From Patiria miniata (lineage: Eukaryota; Echinodermata; Asteroidea; Valvatida; Asterinidae), in NCBI RefSeq assembly GCF_015706575.1, contig NW_024037059.1:9957730-10021729 (forward strand): a DNA stretch of 64,000 nucleotides, written 5' to 3'. The translations under genes were made by a program, and so were the position numbers. Each line of letters opens with the position of its first letter. Position 1 is the first letter of the stretch. Of the stretch, positions 36,166 to 45,388 are shown in pieces. The notes under the pieces were generated by a model. It was not told the DNA's origin. It saw only the letters and a program-made list of their open reading frames with translations, and did no database searches.

Positions 36166-36690
36166 TTTATGAGCACGACAAATTTCTCGTGCGCATGAGA
36201 TAATTATGTCGTGTGCACGAGATATATGTCGTGCGCACGAGATAATTATGTCGTGCGCACGAGATAATTATGTCGTGCGCACGAGATATTATGTAGGGCG
36301 CACGACATATGTCTCGTGCGCACGACATATGTCTCGTGCGCACGAGATATTAAATCGTGCGCACGAGGTATTATGTCGTGCGCATGAGATATTATGTCGT
36401 GCGCACGAGGTAAAAAATAATTTTGGATGTCCCTTTAGGGGCTCCGTAACTGACACGCTGCTTTCGTTACACACAAACTCGTCCGCTGCACATGCAGCAA
36501 GCTCCGTTAATACTTATTATTATCTCGTGCGCACGAGATATATGTCGTGCGCACGAGACATATGTCGTGCGCACGAGATATATGTGTGCACGTGATAATT
36601 ATCTCGTGCGCACGAGATACTATGTCGTGCGCACGAGATAAAAAAATAATTTTGGATGTCACTTTAGGGGCTCCGTAACTTCATAAAACT
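36166..36690. repeat. TCGTGCGCACGA palindrome cluster in the foldback spacer
   Basis: The 12-bp perfect palindrome TCGTGCGCACGA recurs about 15 times at 22-24-bp spacing, joined by GATAATTATG- or CATATG-type linkers. Two groups each end in TAATTTTGGATGTC..CTTTAGGGGCTCCGTAAC (36418-36447 and 36647-36679). The repeated end suggests that two copies of another small element are nested in the centre of the foldback. Confidence 0.7.
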
Positions 36691-36724
36691 CCGTAACTCC
36701 GTAAAATATAACTCATAAAAACGA

Positions 36725-37975
36725 ACTTGGACAAAATGTATCTCATAAAAACGAACTGGGCGAAATATATAACTCATAAAAACGAACTTGGCGAAATATA
36801 TAACTCATAAAAACGAACTTGGCGAAATATATAACTCATAAAAACGAACTTGGCGAAATATATAACTCATAAAAACGAACTTGGCGAAATATATAACTCA
36901 TAAAAACGAACTTGGCGAAATATATAACTCATGAAAACGAACTTGGCCAAAATGTATCTCATAAAAACGAACTTGGCGAAATATATAACTCATAAAAACG
37001 AACTTTGCGAAATATATAACTCATAAAAACGAACTTGGCGAAATATATAACTCATAAAAACGAACTTGGCCAAAATGTATCTCATAAAAACGAACTTGGC
37101 GAAATATATAACTCATAAAAACGAACTTGGCGAAATATATAACTCATAAAAACGAACTTGGCCGAAATATATAACTCATAAAAACGAACTTGGCGAAATA
37201 TATAACTCATAAAAACGAACTTGGCGAAATATATAACTCATAAAAACGAACTTGGCGAAATATATAACTCATAAAAACGAACTTGGCGAAATATATAACT
37301 CATAAAAACGACCTTGGCGAAATATATAACTCATAAAAACGAACTTGGCCAAAATGTATCTCATAAAAACGAACTTGGCGAAATATATAACTCATAAAAA
37401 CGAACTTGGCGAAATATATAACTCATAAAAACGAACTTGGCGAAATATATAACTTATAAAAACGAACTTGGCCAAAATGTATCTCATAAAAACGAACTTG
37501 GCGAAATATATAACTCATAAAAACGAACTTGGCGAAATATATAACTCATAAAAACGAACTTGGCGAAATATATAACTCATAAAAACGAACTTGGCGAAAT
37601 ATATAACTCATAAAAACGAACTTGGCCAAAATGTATCTCATAAAAACGAACTTGGCGAAATATATAACTCATAAAAACGAACTTGGCGAAATATATAACT
37701 CATAAAAACGAACTTGGCGAAATATATAACTCATAAAAACGAACTTGGCGAAATATATAACTCATAAAAACGAACTTGGCCAAAATGTATCTCATAAAAA
37801 CGAACTTGGCGAAATATATAACTCATAAAAACGAACTTGGCGAAATATATAACTCATAAAAACGAACTTGGCGAAATATATAACTCATAAAAACGAACTT
37901 GGCGAAATATATAACTCATAAAAACGAACTTGGCGAAATATATAACTCATAAAAACGAACTTGGACAAAATATAT
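36725..37975. repeat. Higher-order 30/31-bp satellite (right arm)
   Basis: About 40 units. The 30-bp variant (GGCCAAAATGTATC) recurs near 36946, 37068, 37347, 37470, 37624 and 37778. Intervals of about 122, 279, 123, 154 and 154 bp correspond to one variant plus three, eight, three, four and four 31-bp units. This periodic use of a variant is a higher-order repeat, suggesting growth by unequal exchange of multi-unit blocks. Confidence 0.8.
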
Positions 37976-38008
37976 ACTTGATGGCACTACAGGGCTTTCG
38001 TAAGTAGG

Positions 38009-39345
38009 CCGCATTTTGCTTTCATTATCTTTGCTTAAATTGACGCCGTATGCTCTTCATTCCATTTCACTTTGTGGATTGGTGTAATGTTAATTTAAAA
38101 AGGAAAGAAACGAATTTAAACAGTGAAAAAAGAGAGTCTCTTAGCGTTAACTGCTGTCCCAGATTTTTTCGAAATTTAATCGGGCGGTTGCCACTAGTTG
38201 TCAGATTGGACGTGTCACGTCGACTCAACCATGGAGAAGGGAAAACAGAACAAACATGGAGCAATCCTTACAAATCGATCCACAATGGGATAGTTACGTC
38301 AATACACAATAAAAGGCAGAATTTCGCAACCATGTTCAAGCTTTTTTCATGTGATATTTTATTTGTGCCGGGGGGGGGGGGGGGGACACGGAGAGACAGA
38401 TCTGTCGCTCATTCCTGTCGCAATTCTAAAGAAGATGCATGCGTCTCCTCCGTGACACTGGTACAGGGATTACTTGATATTAAAGGTGGTGATTGCTTGC
38501 CTATCTGGGGAGATGATAGCTGATAGCGAATCGGCAAACCATGAAAGACGAGATTGTAATGTGTGAAGGATATTCAGTTTGCATACGGCAGACCGTGGAT
38601 GCAGTGGCTGATACGTGTATAGCGTTTGGACTTCCTGCGTTCACGATACACCAATCAGTGTGTCGGCCTGTCGGATTGTATTTCTTAGATGTGTCTTTTG
38701 ATTTGCCAGTGTATTACGCACCGAAATCGGTGGCCGCAGTGCCTGACTATAAAAACGGCCCGTCGTCTATTTTCCCAGCAGTTTTCACGGAGCAGTTCTG
38801 AGAAGAGATCTCATGGCCAAGTTCGGATCGGCTTGCACAGACCAAGTTGTGTAAAGGTACTGGAAGGCATGTAGGATAGGACATTGAAGCAGATCTGTCA
38901 AGCGACCCTTCAGGTGAGATTTCGTTGTACTAGAATATTTCTTCACTTTCTTGAGATGAATCGCTCGTGCCAATCAACAGTCTATTTTATTAACTAGGTT
39001 TAGGGGTCTATGTTGACGTGAGCGAAACATTGAATGGAAAATACTTAACTGTTCTCCAAGCATAACCATGTTTACATTTGACATTATGTGTGGCGCTTGT
39101 GCTAGTGTTCAAGGATAATTATTTTTACTAATTATATTCACCCACGTGCTAGATTAGTTCTCACCTCCTTAAGAATCAATGTGGGGACCTTTTATGTAGA
39201 TTTTGAGCACTTGTTTTTGCTCCGTACGAAAATAAAACGCATAAAAGTAAAATAATTTCCTACCTTATTTAAAGTTGATTGTAACACCGAAAAAAAAATC
39301 TTTTCAACACTGTATTACCGCATATACTGCAATATGGCAGAGAGA
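38009..39345. other. Unassigned DNA
   Basis: The longest frame (38050-38523, plus, 157 residues) runs through a G-homopolymer near 38371 and has no recognisable domain. I do not call it a gene. The region is otherwise unique in appearance. Confidence 0.35.
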
Positions 39346-39448
39346 TCGAGTCCGACTCGAGTCACAATTTAAATTGGCTCTACTCGAGTCTCACCGGATA
39401 ACTGATTCGACTCGACTTGACTCGAGTCCCTCATCAGAAGACTCGTAA
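39346..39448. repeat. GACTCGAGTC repeat fragment
   Basis: CGAGTCCGACTCGAGTCACA, GACTTGACTCGAGTCC and CTCATCAGAAGACTCG match the inner array at 29.4-29.9 kb. It is a short, one-sided copy. Confidence 0.7.
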
Positions 39449-39700
39449 TAATTAGCTCCCCTAGGTATTGGAAGTTGATAAACTTCTTCAGGATGCCACG
39501 CATCCGGAAATAGTTTGTCAACTTCCTATACCGATGGGAGCTAATATCGACTATTCACCCTCAACCATGTAAACTTTTTAAGACAAGGTTTTAAGTGTTT
39601 TAAATTGTAGTGTTTTGTTTATTAGAAACTAGTCATCAATTTTTCTGCAAATATCAGTCAACTCCTCCCCAAATTCATGTCTTAATACTTTTCTTCCAAT

Positions 39701-40988
39701 TAGTCAGGTTGCTTAGACCCAATTTTTGACAAGATCGTGACCGACTGGTCCAAAGCACCAAATTTGGCAGATAGATTCTTATAGCCCTAGAGAAGATATT
39801 TGGAATGGGTGACACCTTATTTTTTGGGGGGAAGGGTGCCTAATTTGCATAAATCGTAAATGCCCGTCGTGTAATAATAAAATTTGTTCCCATTTTTGGG
39901 TATAGGCCCTATTTTTGATTTTTTGATATTTTGAAAAGTATATTTTGGTGATTCTACTTTCACATCCTTACTTCAATAAGTTTTCTAAAACATATAGCTG
40001 ACTGAATAATTATGAGGACAAAGTAACGATCCAAAATGGTTACTGCAGTACCCTAAAACTGCGCGCATTTACCTTGTCTCCAAATATCATCAAATAGTTT
40101 TGCCAAACCTCAGTATTGATGAGCTTCAAATTCACCAAGTTGCTAACTGGCACAGTTACCCTATTAAAACTTTATGGAAAATCATGTGAACAACGATTAT
40201 ATTGTGATATTTAGTCCAGAAAACAAACACGGGGAAAAACGACGTTTCCGTAAATTGGGCTTAAAAGTGGGTGAAGGGTTGCCTAACGTAAAAGACTTGA
40301 ACAAGTTCAAGGAAATTCCCAAAATTATTGGTAAGAAAACGTTTTGACGTAGACATAATTATTGTAAGCAACAATAATCTCTTATTTGGGGGATTTCCTT
40401 GCAAACTTGCCCAAGTCTCCCACGTTAGGCAACCCTTCGCCAATTTGATGCCCACTTTACTGACACCTCGTTCCTCCCCCCATTGAGTTTTGGGATAAAT
40501 ATCAAGATGTTATCAAATTTCACACGATTTCCCATGTATTTTTAGTGCCAGCACTTAAACCTTGTGAGTTTGAAGTTCATCAGTACTGATGTTTGGCGAG
40601 ACTACTTGATGATATCTGAGGAAAAGGTTAATGTGCGCAACTTTAGGGTATAATGGTAGCCATTTTTAAAATCTTTATTATGTCCTAATAATCATCCGGT
40701 CTCTGATATGCTTTAGAAAAAATGTATTGAAGTAAGGATGTGTAAGTAGAATCCCCAAAATATACTTTTCAAAAAAAAATAAAAATAAATAAAAGTATCC
40801 CAAAATATGTGAATAAATATAATTATGACATGGCAGGTATTAACGATTTATGTAAATTAGGCACCCTTCCCAAAAGAATTTCAGGTGTCACCCCTTTTAA
40901 ATATCTTCTCTATGGACATAAGAATCTATCTGCCAAGTTTGGTGCTTTGGACAGTCGGTCACGATTCCTACCATATACCACCTGACTA
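39701..40988. mobile_element. 1.29-kb foldback element
   Basis: Termini TAGTCAGGT (39701) and ACCTGACTA (to 40988) are flanked by AAT on both sides (a weak 3-bp duplication). Long arms mirror each other with divergence: GATCGTGACCGACTGG, CACCAAATTTGGCAGATAG, GGGTGACACCTTA and GGGTGCCTAATTTGC on the left have inverted counterparts at about 40840-40975. Near the centre, AAGTGGGTGAAGGGTTGCC (40267) is inverted at about 40427-40457, so pairing extends almost to the middle. It is non-coding and older than foldback 2 judging by mismatches. Confidence 0.75.
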
Positions 40989-41772
40989 AATGAACTCTCA
41001 TCTATTCCTATCCGTAACGTCACGTACTTGTGCCCTAGATTTCTCGCGACAGTTCAACCGTTCTGTAGATTCCCCATCGTATGTTTCTCTTCGTTACAAT
41101 GAAATGCATGAGAAGTAGACTAATATCTCTGCTGTGTCATGTCAACCGGGATCACTCATATTCTGGACGAACGGGAATGATGAATAGCCTATTCTATTTA
41201 ACGTGCGGTACCTGAATGTAGATAAACGTCCAGATCCAAGTGTCGAAAGTAAAGATCAGATAATCGGAGTTACCGGGTAACCAAGACTAAAGAAGGACAA
41301 CTTCAAAAAGTAGAGTTAAGGCTTGGCAAGCACTGAATGATGCAGTCAGCGATTATAACACGACACCGGCACGACTGATTTGTTTCATTTGGATCAAGTA
41401 AGCCTGATATAAATAGTAATAAATATAGGATTTTTTTTCCAGGGGTACAATAATATATTGCACTCTGCATAACAACATTTAATTTGTCTTCGACTCTTGC
41501 AATATTGTTACAGCTCGTGCAATCATATTCTTGTATTCCCTTTGTACCATCCAATATTATGTAATTGTGACTTTCTGTTAAAACACGTTGTGGTTATTTT
41601 CGTTCGGTGTCGCATCGTAAGTCAGTCTGCGATGCGATTAAACCCGATAGTAACAAAAGATATGAAAACACACGCACGGTTTCAACGTCACAAACGCATT
41701 CACAATGGCCTACCTTACATAGCCTATCTAGTGTGGACATACAGTTTGTTTTCGTGTAGTTAAGAAAAAGAG
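40989..41772. other. Unassigned DNA
   Basis: No recognised feature. Frames are short and without a domain. Confidence 0.35.
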
Positions 41773-42478
41773 TTTTCGGAGGTTGAGCAATGTTATTCTT
41801 CTGGTGAGCTGGACAAGATTTTCCGAAATTTTGTTTGCCCGCCGTTTTATACTCATCAGTGATTATTAGTTTGTATTAGAGGGATGCACCATACGACTCT
41901 TAATTTAACAAGCATTGGAAGCAAATCGTGCCACTTTAAAGTCTTAAAACGTGGTCCTCTTCCAGCAAATAATCCAACAAAAATCATTTAAACACCTTAT
42001 ACAGGTTGTCCCCCCAAAAACTGAACAATCAAAGAGCCCCTATTCACAGCTTTTAACAAAATACATCACAAATATCGATACACATTTGGAGAATTCATTA
42101 GTTTTTCAACAATGAGAAAACAACTTTCCAATCGAGCAAACGTTTATTGAGTTCTGGCCAATTCAAAAAAGTGCCGATGTTGCATTTTGTCCACGGCCTT
42201 AAATGTAAATTATTAAGAATGTAATAGGGTGTATAGTTCTGAAAGACCCATTGGCAAAGCTGTGATAAACGCGTGGCATGGAACAGTATACTACGGTATT
42301 TCCTAAACCTCGGGGAGCGAATATCGACTATCCACCCGAAAAAAAACATGTTAAAACACGTATTTGTTTTATTCAGTTACCGGATTTTCCCGTTGCAATA
42401 TGCACCTGGCGGGTAAACAAAATTTCGGAAAATCTTGTCCAGCTCACCAGAAGAATAACATTGCTCAACCTCCGAAAA
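41773..42478. mobile_element. 706-bp element with ~70-bp inverted repeats
   Basis: TTTTCGGAGGTTGAGCAATG and the following ~50 bp (to about 41844, including GGACAAGATTTTCCGAAA) are inverted at 42408-42478 with almost no mismatches. The interior is AT-rich and non-coding. No target duplication is obvious (AAAGAG on the left, GTTCAG on the right). Confidence 0.8.
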
Positions 42479-42747
42479 GTTCAGTTCGTTTGCAATTCAG
42501 TGATTACGGTTGTAAACACAATTGTTTGTGGGCACTATTTGTTTAGTACAAGAGGCATCTTTATTGTCCACAATATTCTCCAATTCGGCAAAATTGAGCT
42601 CGGGAAAACGCTTATTTATCATTTACGCGTGCAACCATTTTTTTCATGTAAGCACACTAGCTACACACGTGTGTAGCTAGCTAGCCAGGGCGATGTTAGC
42701 GCGTGCGTACTTCACCCGTGCGACCGTTCCACGATTGCTTCGTAAAG

Positions 42748-42804
42748 CGCATGCGTAGTAGACTGTCGCATGGGTAACCCGTGCGTCAGTCTACTACGCA
42801 TGCG
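42748..42804. repeat. Perfect 18-bp inverted repeat in CpG-rich DNA
   Basis: CGCATGCGTAGTAGACTG (42748-42765) is exactly inverted at 42787-42804. GCGCATGCG resembles an NRF-1 site and the neighbourhood (42685-42845) is CpG-rich, so a promoter is conceivable. It may equally be a small MITE. Confidence 0.5.
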
Positions 42805-42883
42805 TATTTAGCCTGTGCGGAAAACTCGCGCGCGCGCTTAGTAAACAGCAAAAATAGCATTTGGCACGTGATGGTGAATGGAC

Positions 42884-43842
42884 AATCCCGGGACATACCG
42901 TTATTTCGTTTTACCGTTTTGGATTTCCTCAAAAACAAAAACAGTAAACGAATCATCGACCGTTTTGTCGTTTTACAGTGTTATAAAACGACAAGCGGTA
43001 TTAAGATAAATACGGTTTCTCCGTTTTATAAGTTTAGTAAAATTCATTATAGCATAACGATCAATGATTTTTGTTTTACAGATTACACAAATAACTTTGA
43101 AAAACAGCAAAACAGTCAGTATTGAATACAGACTTTTTTTTTTTATTCCAGTGTCATGGTTAACAGTCCGTGGTGCATTTTGTGGCGGTGGGCAAGGGGG
43201 TGGAGGGGGACCATGTTTTACACGAAGAAGTGTTACCTCGGCATAATTAATGCGTGATGTGATTCCTGGCGCGGACCCTGACCCCCTTCTCATGCGATTC
43301 AGTCAAGTTGGTGGGGCTTAAAGAGTTCCAAGCAAAATGGCGCTGGAAAACTTCAAGGGAGGACATTACTTTTCACAATGGAAACAGGATGGTAATAAAA
43401 CGTTTGATGAAGTTGCAGACATTTTGAAGGAAACTGGGGTTCAAGTCGACGCGGCTCTTCAATAGCCAATTCGCAAATTTTGTCGTGAGAACGAAATGTA
43501 AGGAGCGGGGCCCAGGCAATGACTCGATCCCAAGGACGCATTAATTAACATTCCGGTGCATTGCTTAATTGCCGAACCTAAAATCAAAAAATGGTCGACA
43601 AGACTATTGACCGTTTTGTCATTGTCATGATTTTGTAAAACAAAACTCTAAAAATAAAGCAACTAACCGTTTAACGCTTTCTACAATTAAAAACAACAAA
43701 AAGTATTTCTTGTGTGTGACTTAATACCGTTTGACCGTTTTACAAAACTGTAAAACGACAAAACGGTTAATGGTTCGTTTACTGTTTTTGTTTTTGAGGA
43801 AATCCAAAACAGTAAAACGAAATACCGGTATGTCCCGGGATT
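42884..43842. mobile_element. 959-bp inverted-repeat element with 6-bp duplication
   Basis: Terminal repeats AATCCCGGGACATACC and mirror are flanked by perfect ATGGAC (42878-42883 and 43843-43848). The arms (about 42884-43015 and 43725-43842) hold ACCGTTTT-type repeats in opposite orientation: GTTTTACCGTTTTGG and CGACCGTTTTGTCGTTTTAC, mirrored as AAAACGACAAAACGG. A second ACCGTTTTGTC block lies at about 43607-43690. The interior includes a G-rich tract at about 43186-43210. No transposase is present. Confidence 0.8.
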
Positions 43843-43922
43843 ATGGACCAGTTAGAATTCGGTTTTCGGTCATGAAAATGTATGAGGTACAGTAATTATA
43901 ATACACCCCAAGTAAAGTGTTC

Positions 43923-43963
43923 ACCAACCAACCAACCAACCACCCACCCACCCATCCACCCAT
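43923..43963. repeat. (ACCA)n/(ACCC)n microsatellite
   Basis: Short tract of AACC and ACCC units. Confidence 0.8.
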
Positions 43964-44328
43964 CAACTTAAGCAGCTCAAGCCTATGGCGTGTTTCACAC
44001 CGCCGATGGACAAGTCTGGACACATCTACGGAGCTTATTTTGAGAGTTCATCTTGAGTTAAATCATTGTGCGCCCGGGCGTTTGCTAGCGGGAGCATGTT
44101 GGAAAAAATGCCGGATGTGCACACAAGTATTATAGTGACTATCTTCCCTATCTCGGGCTCATAAGAGAATATCTGCCTAAGAGAATATCTGCCAAAATAA
44201 TAAGGTATGACGTATACGTAGTTGACACGGTTGTATTGCACTCCTCAGAAAATTCACCGATATTAATGGAAACACCGCAAAAATCATCTCCCTAAGCCAA
44301 TAAGCCTTCTCAACTAACAACATAGAAC

Positions 44329-45224
44329 ATGGCCGACGCATCAGAATCATCGAAGACAATCAGAACCCGAAGAAAACGGCATTCGAAAAAAGATGTCACC
44401 CCGCTGTCCCCAAATGACGTGAATCGAGATCAAGATGGCTGCCATGCCTGCACCTGCAGAGATGACATCACAGCTATGAACTCTAAACTCGATAAGATAC
44501 TACAATCTCTTGATACAATGGGCACTAGAATGACTGGAATTGAAGTGAAGCTCCAAGAGTCAGTAGAAAAGATCGCCATGCAACAAAAAGAAATAGAGGA
44601 GCTGAAAGCTACGGCTTCGTATCTGGATAAACAGCAAAAGGATATCAAGGAAAGTGCGGATAGTCTAACCCGTGGAAACCATCTCCATATCGGCCAACTT
44701 GAAAATCAGATTGATTATCTTCAAAACTGCAGTTGCAGGAATAACATCGTCGTGCACGGCATCCCCGAAGGCTCAGAAGGCGATCAATCCTGTGAGGAAT
44801 TTCTGTCCGACTTTTTCATATCACATATGAAAATAGAATATGGTCAAGATATCGAAGTTGAAAGAGCCCACCGTACCCCCGCACATCGATCATCACAAGA
44901 CAGCACCGGCACCCGTAACACCCGGCCACGTCCCATCCATTGTAAGCTCTTATGCTTCAGTGATAGACAAAACATTCTCAAACAAGCATCTAAATCCTTG
45001 CGGAACAACCCATTCAAATTTGCGAATATTTTCATCTCAGATGATGTCACCAGCAGAGTCAGAAATGCCAGGAAGCAGTTAAGAGATTACCACCTGCCAA
45101 GAATAAGAAGCGACGAGCGGTTAAATTCGCCTACATTCCATGGTCAATTCCTCCCGTCATCACCTACAAGCTCCACAGCGGTGCATTTAAAGTCTACAGA
45201 TCTGGGGATGCCAACCCACTCTAA
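44329..45224 (+). pseudogene. LINE ORF1 (nucleic-acid chaperone-like), frameshifted
   Basis: ORF1 proteins of this type trimerise through a coiled coil, bind the element RNA and aid reverse transcription. Here a basic N-terminus is followed by a Cys-rich CHACTCR, a coiled coil (about residues 40-120) and an RRM-like region with NCSCRNNIVVHGIPE, VERAHRT and PIHCKLLCF. A +1 frame change near 45118 is needed to reach the proper C-terminal domain VKFAYIPWSIPPVITYK. Without it the frame runs on to 45306 and ends in a spurious hydrophobic tail. I conclude a 1-base deletion in the DERL region. The start ATG at 44329 is the first in frame. Confidence 0.8.
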
Positions 45225-45388
45225 TGGCTACATGTCCACGGATACATGTATGCCTGCAATTATATACTTATTTGTTGTGTTTATTTTTCTATGTGTTCTG
45301 GTGTAAGGCAGCATATCACAAATGTTTACTCCCATTCTATTTGTTTTTGATATTCAGTAGTTTGTTGTAAATATGCTTAATTATTTGA

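Larger units (their letters stand above)
35354..38002. mobile_element. Foldback element 2, 2.65 kb, 30/31-bp repeat arms
   Basis: Flanked by AGTAGG (35348-35353 and 38003-38008). Termini TACGAAAGCCCTGTAGTGCC and the mirror are followed by AAGTATATATTTTG. The left arm (about 35390-36165) and right arm (about 36700-37975) are tandem arrays of a unit GAACTTGGCGAAATATATAA+CTCATAAAAAC (31 bp, right-arm orientation). A 30-bp variant contains GGCCAAAATGTATCTC. The arms are unequal in length and the right is far more homogeneous. The spacer (about 36166-36700) contains TCGTGCGCACGA palindromes. Termini match foldback element 1 at 851-1810. Frames reading MRYILTKFVF repeats are translations of the unit. 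Confidence 0.9.

Noticed and set aside
36206..36595. Possible CRISPR-like array of TCGTGCGCACGA repeats with spacers
   Set aside because: Spacers are only about 10-12 bp and repetitive themselves, the repeats are palindromes and the context is an animal transposon.
38050..38523. 157-residue plus-strand frame
   Set aside because: It crosses a G-homopolymer, has no recognisable domain and has no convincing splice or promoter context.
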